The notes beneath the pieces are model-generated. The model was not told where the DNA came from and searched no databases. It worked only from the letters and a program-made list of their open reading frames with translations. Below, piece after piece: positions 21,890-30,948 of a stretch of DNA of 64,000 bases (position 1 is its first letter; every line of letters starts with the position of its first letter). The stretch comes from Palaemon carinicauda (lineage: Eukaryota > Arthropoda > Malacostraca > Decapoda > Palaemonidae): NCBI RefSeq assembly GCF_036898095.1, contig NC_090731.1, forward strand, positions 137,317,345-137,381,344. Reading direction: 5' to 3'. Position numbers and translations under genes: made by a program.

Positions 21890-24180
21890 CTTCCACCCGC
21901 TAACAATGATTGTCAGGAGTGGTTATCCTACCAGTTGGGAAAGTATGGTAGGAGGAAGAAATCCATGCCCTTCTGCCTAGAGGACATCTAAGTGAATGCC
22001 TGGCCCTCGCCCTCACAGGAAGTCTCGCCCTCGGTCTCTTTGGATTGTGCTCGCAGGGCTTGTTACACAACCCCTGATAGATCCCTCTTCATAGGAGAAG
22101 GATCGTAGGTAAGCCTCCCACAGGTGAACCTACTCTTCTTCACCTTCGGCGGGATCTTCCAAGGACAACAAGCCCTCTACCAGATGAGCCTCATCATCGC
22201 GCACCTCAACCAGACAAGCCTGAACCATTAGTGCCTCATGCCAAGGCGCCTCAACCATTAGATGCGCTTCAATTTCCAGCGCCTCTCTTCAGTAGGCCTC
22301 AACCTCCAGGTGCTCTTCTCCGGCTAGTTCTACTCCTAGAAATACATCAACCAGTATACACACTTCTCCAGTGAGCTCTGCTCCTAAATATGCTTCACCC
22401 CAATACACCTCAACCTCTAAATGCGATTTGCTTGTGAACTCCACTTCTAGACACACATCATTCACAAAGTGAGTTTCCAGACTCAATTCTCCTTTTATTA
22501 AACGCGTTTCACCTGCACGCACCTCTACCAGACACTCATCACCTGAACGCACATTCCATGATCACCATATGCATTCTCCTTATGAACGCGTCAGGTGCGC
22601 CACCCCTAAACATGCTAGATGTGTGTCTAATGAACGAGATAGACATGTCTAGACCGTCTCGCCCAAAAGAGTTAGACGCAGTGATCCTAATCATGAGAAT
22701 CATACTTCACCAGATAATCTGCAACATCCCATTCAGTACACGTTACGCTCTCGTCTCCTGGATGTTCAAGGCATTGTACTTCTCAACACACTAAGTATCC
22801 CTTACTGGAACATGCCCCAGAGCGCTCTAGGTATGTCTATTATGGACGTTCTTTACTGGAACCCTCACCTTCTGAGGGAAATACCTACCACAGAACCTCG
22901 CAAACAAGACGCGAGTCTTCAAAGCACATCAGACGTCCCTCCCCTCTTGTGTCTCCAGCCCTTGAGTAAGACCCAGTCCAGTTTTATTCAGAATTTTACT
23001 GCAAATACATGAATCAGCATCTTTAGGAGACAACCATGTGAGGACTCACAGGGGATCTCTCTCCATGGGAGATCTCTCTGGTAGACAACTACCACTCATC
23101 GATTGAGTTTGCTTCTAATCACTCCCCATCGCTCAAGAGATGATTGAAGGATGAAGGTGACGGGACAACCTGCTTAGGTTAAGGACATCCCCATAGGACA
23201 GGAGGGTTTCTCAAGGTATCTACTGCATTTCCTTTAGCGACAGCATCCCGCCACAAAGAGACTTAAGTACTGTAAGGCAGTCCCCAAAGCATTCTCGTCC
23301 TATTGATTTGAGGATGCCAAAGCAGATCCAGGTCTCTCAGTCTGTTAAGGAACCCAACAAGGACTCTTCTTTCATTCTTCCAGCATCTCGGTCATTTGTC
23401 AGGGTAATGAGAAGAGTTTGTTATTATCGATGACCTCTCAGGGCCAACTGGGGACTGTCCCCGAGAGGGATTGACCTGATTACGACTCCAAAGAATCTGA
23501 AGGAATTCGTCCACAACCAGCTGGACTAAAACCTCTGGATACCGAGTAGGCGCCAGCTGCTTCGTCAATACACCTGGTGTCAAGGTGGATACTGCAGGTT
23601 CCAGAGGGAGTTGGGAAAGGAAGTCTCCTGAGTGGGGGTAATACTTCTTCTGCCTCGTAAAGGCCACAGGAATCAAGCGGGAGGATCTCCCTGCCCTCAA
23701 GTAGTCTTTCTTTATAAACTCGGGCTTCCACCTTGTTTGAAGCTTCCTTAGCCATAATTGACCAAGAGAGCTCCAGATGAGGTCTAGAGCTATCAGGTGC
23801 TTGGCAAAGGTGGTTGATAGCCACCTTCCTGCTCATAGTAGAAGAAAAGCCTCTCCTAAACCGTTAACCCTCCGAATATACTGAAGGACATGGAGGAAGG
23901 TTGATTCAGATTCACCCTCCTGTTGAGTTCCTGATGCACCAGGCAGCCAACCAATGGGCCAGTTGGGTGCGTAAGCATCAAGACATCATGACTTCTAAGT
24001 TTTACAAGTGGATCGGCCACCAAGAAGAGTTAAACCTTTGTAACTCCTCCATTAAGAGCCCTGCCATTTTACCACAAGAAGAGGTAGAAGCAGCAATGGA
24101 AAAATGGAGAAATGACAGTCAGGAATCCCTGTTACATCAAGCAGTGTCCTTTCAGCAACCATAAGCCTCCATCTCAGATC
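21890..24180 (+). pseudogene. DIRS-C gag (repeat-rich, broken)
   Basis: Begins with Q-E-W-L-S-Y-Q-L-G-K near 21913, equivalent to E-W-S-S-S-Q-W-E in DIRS-A. From 22170 to 22570 it has degenerate ~30 bp repeats rich in CCTCAACC and GAACGC, the counterpart of the gag repeat regions of DIRS-B and D. C-terminal frame 23901-24164 has H-Q-A-A-N-Q-W-A-S-W and V-E-A-A-M-E-K-W-R. Many stops between. Confidence 0.62.
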
Positions 24181-24660
24181 AAGCTAAAGTGACTTCACAG
24201 CCACCATAGCTCCATAAATGAGCTGGAGACCTATCATTGACCTCTGCTTCCTGAACAAGTTTATGCAACGGACTCCGTTCCAGATGGAGACGGCAAACAT
24301 GGTCAGACAGGTAATCAGATCAGAGGACTTCTTATGCACGCTGGATCTAAAAGACGCATACTTCCAGATCCCAGTCCCTCCGTTATCAAGGAAGTATTTT
24401 AGGCTCATCGTAGACAGCCAACAATACTAGTTCAAGGTACTGTGCTTTGGCCTGTTAACAGCACTTTGTCATGATCTGGGGATTGTGGTGAATCTCGAGA
24501 AGTCGTTGCAATCATCACACAGACTAGTATACCTGGGGACTCAGCACAAGGACCCACCGGACCTGTTGCTCCCCTTTGGACCCAAGCAGAGGATGGACCT
24601 GAGAGGGTGGATGGCACGCAACATCCTTCGCAGAGGGGTAGTCCTTCTCTCCTCCCCACC
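24181..24660 (+). pseudogene. DIRS-C reverse transcriptase with catalytic deletion
   Basis: Frame 24218-24430 has W-R-P-I-I-D-L-C-F-L-N-K-F, Q-M-E-T and D-L-K-D-A-Y-F-Q-I-P. After F-K-V-L-C-F-G-L (24433) the sequence jumps to H-D-L-G-I-V-V-N-L-E-K-S, a motif that normally lies ~60 residues later. The S-T-A-P and Y-L-D-D-W boxes are therefore deleted, which alone would abolish polymerase activity. Confidence 0.8.
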
Positions 24661-25480
24661 CTGAAATTGATGCTCTTTACAGATACATCAAAAGAAGGGT
24701 AGGGTACTCACTTGCTGCATCACACGGCCTCCGATCTCTGGTCCGAGTCTGAAAGTGTTCTGCTCATAAATCTCCTGGAAATAAGAGCAGCCTTTCTGAC
24801 CCTACAACAATTTCATCAGCTCCTGTCAGGTCACTCTGTGGTGTTGATGAGCAACAACATCACAGTGGTGGTGTATGTAAACAACCAAAGGCGGTACCTT
24901 TTCTCAGAAACTTTGCCATCTAGCAGTGAAAATACTAAGATGGACAGAAATCAACTTGGTGTCCCCATCAGCTTGCTTTATTCACAGCTAATGGAATGTG
25001 CTTGCAGACAATCTGAGCAAGGCGATTCAGATACTTGACTTCGAGTGGTCTTTGAAACATCTAGTGGCTAACAAAGTCCTAACTTTGTTGGGTTCTCCAG
25101 CGGTGGATCTGTTCGCAATATCCCTGAACAGCCAGCAAGCTCCAGCTGTACTGCTCCCTGGTGCTGGATCCTCAAGCTCTCTGGCAAAATGCGTTTCAAC
25201 CATAATGGGACAACATCGACGTCTAAGCGTTCCCTCCATTTTGCCTAATGAGAAGAGTATTCAACAAGGTAAGAATGTCCAACAACATAGCAAATGGTTT
25301 CCGGACCCCCTTCAGCTGCTAACTGAAGTCCCGAAAAAACTCCCTCCATGTTATGATTTACTCAGTCACACATAGAGATTTAACATAAAGCCGTAGAGTC
25401 CCTACATCTTCACGCCTAGAGATTATACGGCATCTCCTCACGAAGAGAGGGGTTTTTCGCAATGTTACAAAAAATTCCTG
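24661..25480 (+). pseudogene. DIRS-C RNase H and connection
   Basis: Reads L-M-L-F-T-D-T-S-K-E-G (first Asp present), N-L-L-E-I-R-A-A in frame 24712-25038, and L-M-S-N-N-I-T-V-V-V. Then L-A-D-N-L-S-K-A (24998) and the V-D-L-F-A-I connection. A frameshift lies near 25000. Confidence 0.78.
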
Positions 25481-26212
25481 GATACCTCCGGAAATCTTTA
25501 GCTGCAGTGTACCAGGCAAAGTAGACAGTTTCCTGTGGTTGGTGTCGTAGAAGGGGTATAGTACAGTATCTCCCCTCTCGATGCCACTATTCCAGTGATA
25601 ATAGGATCTTCTTGCATACCTTTGGGAGGAAAAACTTCTTTCAGTGTCGGCAGTGAAAGGCTATCGCTTAACCTTGAGACTCATCTTTACATTGAAAGGA
25701 GTTATTTCCTCATCGTTGGGAGTTGTCCTTCCTCATATGAAGTTTCAAGGTTTTCTGTCCTCAGTCGTAAGTTCAATCACCTCCACGGAATGTTGTTCAC
25801 GTTTTACAATCGCTAAAAAGAGCTCCCTAACACCCATTACGCCAGGCATCAGATTTTCACCTACCTCTTATAAAATCGGTCTTCCTACTTGCTTTGGCCT
25901 CGGCCAAAAGTGCGAGTGAACTGCATGGTCTTTCTTACGACATCTCCCATTCGAGGGGATGGGGACAGGTCATGCTCGGCTTCATCCCTGAGGTTATCGC
26001 CAAGACTCAAAATCCGGGAGTAGCGGTTCCTAGATTCCGGCCTTTCCGAATTGAGTTTCTGTCAAGTAACCAATGACCCAGATCAACTGCTACTGTGTCC
26101 AGTGAGGGCTTTGAGGTGTTTCCTCAAAAGAACTTCAAGAACTCGTCCCTATGTGAGCAGATTGTTTGTTAGCACGGGGAATGTTAAGAGAAGAATCGCC
26201 AAGATTGTCTTC
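25481..26212 (+). pseudogene. DIRS-C tyrosine recombinase, first part
   Basis: Frame 25894-26076 has M-A-S-A-K-S-A-S-E-L-H-G-L, in which the catalytic Arg of K-R-x-S-E-L is replaced by Ser. S-R-G-W-G-Q-V-M-L follows. Frame 26051-26242 gives F-C-Q-V-T-N-D-P-D-Q, matching D-D-P-D-H in DIRS-B. L2 interrupts at R-R-I-A-K. Confidence 0.77.
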
Positions 26213-26945
26213 TTCAATTGCACAAAAAAATTGGCTTATTGAGAAAGTCTTTCAAGGTTTTTGGTGATTAATGTATTCTGAAGAAGTTTTTCAATTCTTT
26301 CATTTTACCTTGTTTTGAGTATTGCTCTCCTGTCTTCATCAACTGCTGATTTTCATCTTAATTTGTTGGACAGGAACTTACGGTCTATTAAATTTCTTAT
26401 TCCTGATCTGGATATTAATCTCTGGCACCGTCGTTCAATTAGTTCATTATGCATATTGCATAAGATTTTTTATAATTCTGACCATCCTTTACATTCAGAT
26501 CTTCCCGGACAGTTCCATCCTGTTCGTAATACTAGGTATGCAGTTAATTCTAATATTTAGGCCTTCTCCATCATGAGGCTCAATACTACACAGTACTCTA
26601 GAAGTTTTATTCCAGCTGTGACCAAGTTGTGGAATGATCTTCTTAATCGGGTAGTTGAATCAGTAGAACTTCAAAAGTTCAAACTCGCAACAAACGTTTT
26701 TATGTTGAACAGGCTTACATAAGTCCTTCTAAAGTTTATACTGTATATCAAATATCTGTTTTAATGTTGTTAATGTTTTTAAAATATTTTATTTTAATTT
26801 TCATTACTTCTTAAATCATTTGTTTATTTGCTCACTGGGCTATTTTTCCATATTGGAGCCCTTGGGCTTACAGTATAACATCTTGCTTTTCCAACTAGGG
26901 TTTTAGCTTAGCTAGTAATAATAATAATGAAAATAATAATATAAC
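26213..26945 (+). mobile_element. L2: 5'-truncated CR1-like LINE fragment
   Basis: Corresponds to L1 from about 8707 to 9455 (S-S-I-A-Q-K onward) with high similarity, including the 3' UTR block and AAT tail. Covers only the C-terminal end of ORF2, so a typical 5'-truncated insertion. DIRS-C recombinase resumes at 26946 with an A-W-I-C-K-V-I-D-H-A reading. Confidence 0.9.
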
Positions 26946-27210
26946 ACAATTGTAGCATGGATTTGCAAAGTCATAGACCATGCCTTGAATCCTATTCTTC
27001 TCTGCAGACATGGAAACCTAGAGCTCATGTTGTTTGGGGCATTAACACATCCCTAGCATTCAAGAAAAACTACTCTGTGGCGCAGGTCCTTAATGCGGGT
27101 ATGTGGAAGCATCGGACAACCTTCACCACCCACTACCAGCACAATGTAATCCACAGGAACATGGAGAGATTCTCCATCGGACCTGTGGTGGCCGTACAGC
27201 AAGTGGTTTA
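26946..27210 (+). pseudogene. DIRS-C tyrosine recombinase, second part
   Basis: Frame 26957-27211 includes R-A-H-V-V-W-G (the H is present, the following Arg is replaced by Trp), T-S-L-A-F-K and Q-V-L-N-A-G. T-T-H-Y-Q-H-N at about 27137-27157 holds the catalytic Tyr position. Confidence 0.75.
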
Positions 27211-27664
27211 AACAATTCAAGCTTCTTGATGGACAAGTAGCAGATGGTAGAGGGGAGAGGTTACCTAGGATTAAGTCTGGGGTGAATGATAAGAATGACT
27301 GTCTCCTTTCTTTATTCTTCCCCTCTCTAGGGGAACAGCACCTGATTTACTCTGTCTGCAGGCAATAACCTTTCCCTTGTGTAACCTGATATACTGTATG
27401 CATATATATTTATTATGTCCCCATATCCTCTTTACGAGGTGAGAATTGGGTAACATCTATGGTTTGGTCAAGGAAGCCCTAGGACTTCTGAGAATTCTTA
27501 CCTAGACAAGTCACATTATTAGTATCACACAAACACATGGATTGCTCAGGGTGCTGAAGTGTGCAAATGCACGAAATTTTAGCGTAGGTGTCAGGGTGAT
27601 TCCTCTTTAAACGTGTATAGCACGGAGGATTGCCCCAGGTCAAAGACCAACAAGTTGGTTAGCA

Positions 27665-28050
27665 CTTCCACACACTTCATGGTGAGTCTTCCTTAATGAA
27701 GAGTGAAAGGGTTTGTATTAATGATGGTACAAATGACAAATTTAAGAGTAATTTGTATTTTTCCTAAATATGCAAACTTTGAGCTCTTTATGAAAACTTG
27801 TCTTGCCATCACCTATCCCCCATGCAAGTCCTGCCTGCAATCAAAAGTGACGAGAGAACACAGGTGTGTGTGAGTGAGTGGGGTAGCTGGTACTACACCC
27901 TACCCCCTGCTAACTAGTGGTAGGGTAGTTAGTTACACCTTGCTAAAAGTCTTATGGCTAGTCTAACAGCTTCGCTGAAAGTATATTGTATTCCCTAATA
28001 AAGAGTTCAATGTTTGTATCGTACGGAGAAATACAAATTATTTCTAAATT
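27665..28050 (+). repeat. DIRS-C ICR and right terminus
   Basis: 27692-27733 reads as the complement of a left terminus (AAGAGTGAAAGGGTTTGTAT) and is followed by GACAAATTTAAGAGTAATTT, the complement of the right end. The outer right terminus, AATACAAATTATTTCTAAAT, ends near 28050. Between them lies the inverted left-end block AACAGCTTCGCTGAAAGT. Confidence 0.78.
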
Positions 28051-28053
28051 TTT

Positions 28054-28294
28054 AATTTTTCTTAATCATACAAACCTGAGACCTTTAAGTTTCACTACCA
28101 CCCACCTCAACCACCCTGTGCAAGTCCTAAGTCAAAGATCAAAGTGAAGGTAGCTCTAGCTGTCGGTTGGGTGGGGCTACCCCACCACTTGGCAACCAGC
28201 TGTGTTTACCTCATTAATAGCTTTATGGGCATTCCAGCTTTGCTGAAGTCATGCTCCTATTAAAGGTCTCAGGTTTGTATGATTAGGAAAAATA
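28054..28294. mobile_element. DIRS-terminus-only derivative (mini-DIRS)
   Basis: About 240 bp with ~35 bp inverted ends (ATCATACAAACCTGAGACCT at 28066 and its complement at 28261-28285). Inside are the same blocks as DIRS termini: GGGTGGGGCTACCCCACC and CAGCTTTGCTGAAGTC. Layout equals the ICR/right-terminus palindrome of DIRS-B with no coding part. It could be the right end of an otherwise lost element or a non-autonomous derivative. Confidence 0.65.
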
Positions 28295-28309
28295 CAACTT
28301 TATTAAAAT

Positions 28310-28965
28310 CTGTGATTTTAAAGTAGTTACATTTTGCCTTTCCTTCTCTCTACAGGTATCTTCATATGAAGCCTTACCCTGCGGTAAAGAATTGAATTAA
28401 GTTTCTGTGAAGATAACAAGAAAATCTTTACTAGTAGGAAAAAAATACTTGCTCTGGAAGTACTTGAGTATGAGAGCTTTGACTTACTCAAAACTGCTTC
28501 ACGTTGGATTGATTTTCCAAGTATACAGCCAAGTGGTCAAGATGTGCCTGGTAAATGTCTGTGCATCTAGCACAGGGAACTCTTATATCTAGTTTTATTT
28601 GGTTTCTTCTAGATTTTTGCCATTAGTAAGAGTCATTTCTGTAAAACAGCTGTAATTAATAGGTATGATGTTTGAAAAGTTTTACATAATCATTTAAAGA
28701 GTTTCTAATTCAGTTCTTTACATATTTTTTTAAGGTTTATTATTTTGTGTTCTAATTGCCATATATTTTTGTTATTTATTACTATATACAGTACCTTTAT
28801 TCTTTGAATTAGATTTGACTAATCTAAATTGTAGTATAATCATTTTCAGAAATATGCTAGATGGATATTGAGCCAGTTTGTAAATATTCTGTTTGATAGT
28901 ACCCTTTTATACACAGCATATTATAATAAAAAATATATTTTTGTACATATTAAATACATTGCAAT
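28310..28965 (+). other. upstream region of the zinc-finger gene
   Basis: No long frame. A polypyrimidine stretch ending in CTCTCTACAG at 28354 looks like a 3' splice site, so the zinc-finger mRNA may have a 5' UTR exon starting there and running into the ORF without further splicing. I see no clear TATA box. Transcript data would be needed. Confidence 0.35.
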
Positions 28966-30948
28966 ATGGATTTGCCTCATAAGAATGATAATATGCCTAT
29001 GGCAAATGTAAGTGAATATGATTCACATAAAAATCTTTATAAAAAGGCAAAATATTCTCACTTGCCAGAGTCCCTCTTAAAGGAAAAGGATTTTACCATG
29101 GAACAGGAGAAAAATGGAGAATATTCTAGAACCGAAGGGGTTGATCAAGATTTTGTGGCTGTCAAGAAAAATACCAAAGGAGAATCTGTAATCCTCAGGG
29201 AAGTGTCTCAAAATTTCAATAGCAAAAGTAGCAGTTGTGAGTCAGTGATGGCAACCAGTTTGTCAAATGTGAACGGGACAGCTGCACATAAAAATAACTC
29301 CCCACCAGGATTACATGGAAGTGAAGGCATCATTAAGGGTTGTAGTGAAGTTGATACTGGTTTTCAAAAAGATATTGTCGTAGAAGGGAGAATTTTTGAT
29401 GATTGCCAGTGTTTTAACTTGGAAGACACTGGTAGATCGGAGAGAGAGCAGTATAATTGCAAACAGTGTGCTGAGGTATTTTTACTCAGAAGAGATTATA
29501 TAGAACATGTACTCAAATGTCACACTACAGAGGAAAAGGGACTTTGTTCAGTTTGCAACAAGCCATTGTCAAAAAAATTCTCATCTGGTGATTACAAAAA
29601 AATAAGTAATTTGAATCAAACTTCTAGGGATTCTGACACTCATGACAACCATCTTGCTAGTCACTCAGAAGATAAAATATTTAGTTGTGATGAGTGTGGT
29701 AAAAAGTGTCCCAGTAAATTTGGTTGCAAAAATTGTGGTAAAAATTCTAATGGTGATAGTGCCTTGTATGTTAATGAACAAATTATCACAGATTCACAGT
29801 CATATAAAAATGATTCTGAAAAAAGTTTGACAACTTCCAGTAATTTGGATGCTCATCAGGAGGTACAGTCAGAAGAAAAATTGTATATTTGTAATGTCTG
29901 TAATCATAGCTTTGCCAAGGAGGAACACTTACAATCTCATATGCAAACTCATGTTGAAGGAAACTTTTATCGTTGTGATCAATGCAATAAGACTTTTCTT
30001 CAGGCCAGTAGTCATAGGACCCATATGAAAACACACACTGAAAATTCAAATTATGAATGTGAAACATGTGGAGAATTATTTACCCTTAAAAGTACACTTC
30101 AAGTTCATCTGATGAAACACCAAAAGGATAAGCCATACAAATGCACTTTATGTGAGAAATGTTTCTCCTACCCCAGCACACTTAAGACTCACATGAAAGT
30201 TCATTTGGAGATTAAACCTTCTCCAACAGTTGGAGAGAGTGGAGAGATCATTCAAGAGAGTCCTTCCCATGGCCACCGAAATACTAAGAAAAAGCAGCAT
30301 CAGTGTGAAGTCTGTTCAAGAGTATTTTCTCTAAAAAACACACTGATTGTACACATGAGAAGACATAGTGGAGAAAAGCCTTTCAAGTGTACTATTTGCG
30401 ATAAGGGTTTTACACAATCAAGTGCCCTTAAGATCCATATGCGAACACACACTGGTGATAAACCATATAGCTGTGGTGTTTGTGGTTTGAAGTTTACCTA
30501 TAACTATGCTTTGCAGAAGCATGCATTAGTTCACAAAGAGGCAGTTGAAACAGAAGAAGAAGGCTCAGAAAATGATCTGGAAGGTAATATTTTTGAATTG
30601 GGTGCATATGATGAGGAAGACATTGCTGCTAATAAAGCTCAGTATGAATCCGTGAAAAGGAAAATCCTTCAGATTCTGGAAAGGGCAAAAGCTAGACCAG
30701 CAATTGCTGATGAAGAGGAAGAGGGTATTATAAATGAGGAGGAAGAGAGTATTATAAATGAGGAGGAAGAGAGTATTATAAATGAGGAGGAAGAGAGTAT
30801 TATGAATGAGGAGGAAGAGAGTATTATAAATGAGGAGGAAGAGAGTATTATAAAGGAGGAGGAAGAGAGTATTATAAAGGAGGAGGAAGAGAGTATTATA
30901 AATGATGAGGAAGCAAGCAGGGACACAGTTTGTAATGAAAGTAATTGA
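28966..30948 (+). CDS. C2H2 zinc-finger protein, 660 aa, single exon, intact
   Basis: A long uninterrupted frame among broken ones, with a favourable start context (A at -3, G at +4). Residues 1-160 are polar and low complexity. One C2H2 finger is at 163-186, then two degenerate Cys clusters (193-197 and 241-257). Seven well-formed fingers follow at 307-329, 335-357, 363-385, 391-413, 445-467, 473-495 and 501-523. Linkers such as H-S-G-E-K-P-F and H-T-G-D-K-P-Y join the last three. A helical basic segment lies near 555-578 and an acidic eight-unit repeat at 583-646. It is probably a nuclear sequence-specific DNA-binding protein; the target is unknown. No KRAB, BTB or ZAD domain is visible. 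Possible poly(A) signal AATAAA at 31048. Origin as a host gene is inference from its intactness. Confidence 0.85.
   Translation: MDLPHKNDNMPMANVSEYDSHKNLYKKAKYSHLPESLLKEKDFTMEQEKNGEYSRTEGVDQDFVAVKKNTKGESVILREVSQNFNSKSSSCESVMATSLSNVNGTAAHKNNSPPGLHGSEGIIKGCSEVDTGFQKDIVVEGRIFDDCQCFNLEDTGRSEREQYNCKQCAEVFLLRRDYIEHVLKCHTTEEKGLCSVCNKPLSKKFSSGDYKKISNLNQTSRDSDTHDNHLASHSEDKIFSCDECGKKCPSKFGCKNCGKNSNGDSALYVNEQIITDSQSYKNDSEKSLTTSSNLDAHQEVQSEEKLYICNVCNHSFAKEEHLQSHMQTHVEGNFYRCDQCNKTFLQASSHRTHMKTHTENSNYECETCGELFTLKSTLQVHLMKHQKDKPYKCTLCEKCFSYPSTLKTHMKVHLEIKPSPTVGESGEIIQESPSHGHRNTKKKQHQCEVCSRVFSLKNTLIVHMRRHSGEKPFKCTICDKGFTQSSALKIHMRTHTGDKPYSCGVCGLKFTYNYALQKHALVHKEAVETEEEGSENDLEGNIFELGAYDEEDIAANKAQYESVKRKILQILERAKARPAIADEEEEGIINEEEESIINEEEESIINEEEESIMNEEEESIINEEEESIIKEEEESIIKEEEESIINDEEASRDTVCNESN
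30712..30903 (+). repeat. in-frame 24-bp minisatellite in the zinc-finger gene
   Basis: Eight perfect-length 24-bp units encoding E-E-E-E-(S/G)-I-(I/M)-(N/K). Units differ by single bases only, so the array is recent and probably length-variable. It creates an acidic tail that could act as a protein-interaction or activation region (inference). The opposite strand is open by chance (S-S-S-S-F-I-I-L repeats). Confidence 0.92.

Larger units (their letters stand above)
5378..21890 (+). mobile_element. DIRS-A, DIRS-type YR retrotransposon, multiply interrupted
   Basis: Pieces of one DIRS-type element in order on the plus strand: left terminus and leader (5378-5673), gag (5674-6240 and 9456-11640), RT (11640-12015 and 17530-17960), RNase H (17961-18442 and 19103-19500), tyrosine recombinase (19500-20054 and 20765-21190) and ICR (21714-21870). 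The gaps are filled exactly by L1, DIRS-B, NLT-1 and NLT-2. Flanking protein similarity resumes across each gap, for example the RT motif F-K-V-L-C directly after DIRS-B. All frames are broken. The right inverted terminus is missing, replaced by DIRS-C gag. Confidence 0.85.
21890..28050 (+). mobile_element. DIRS-C, DIRS-type retrotransposon lacking its 5' end
   Basis: Contains gag (about 21900-24180), RT (24181-24660), RNase H (24661-25050), recombinase (25480-26212 and 26946-27210), ICR (27665-27765) and right terminus (27950-28050). The left terminus and first ~45 gag codons are absent: DIRS-A ICR sequence passes straight into a W-L-S-Y-Q-L-G-K gag block. Interrupted by L2. Confidence 0.82.

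Noticed and set aside
23392..23836. Two overlapping minus-strand ORFs in DIRS-C gag, possible inverted segment
   Set aside because: Flanking gag reads on the plus strand and I could not establish homology of the minus frames; probably chance open frames. A six-frame search against DIRS gags would settle it.
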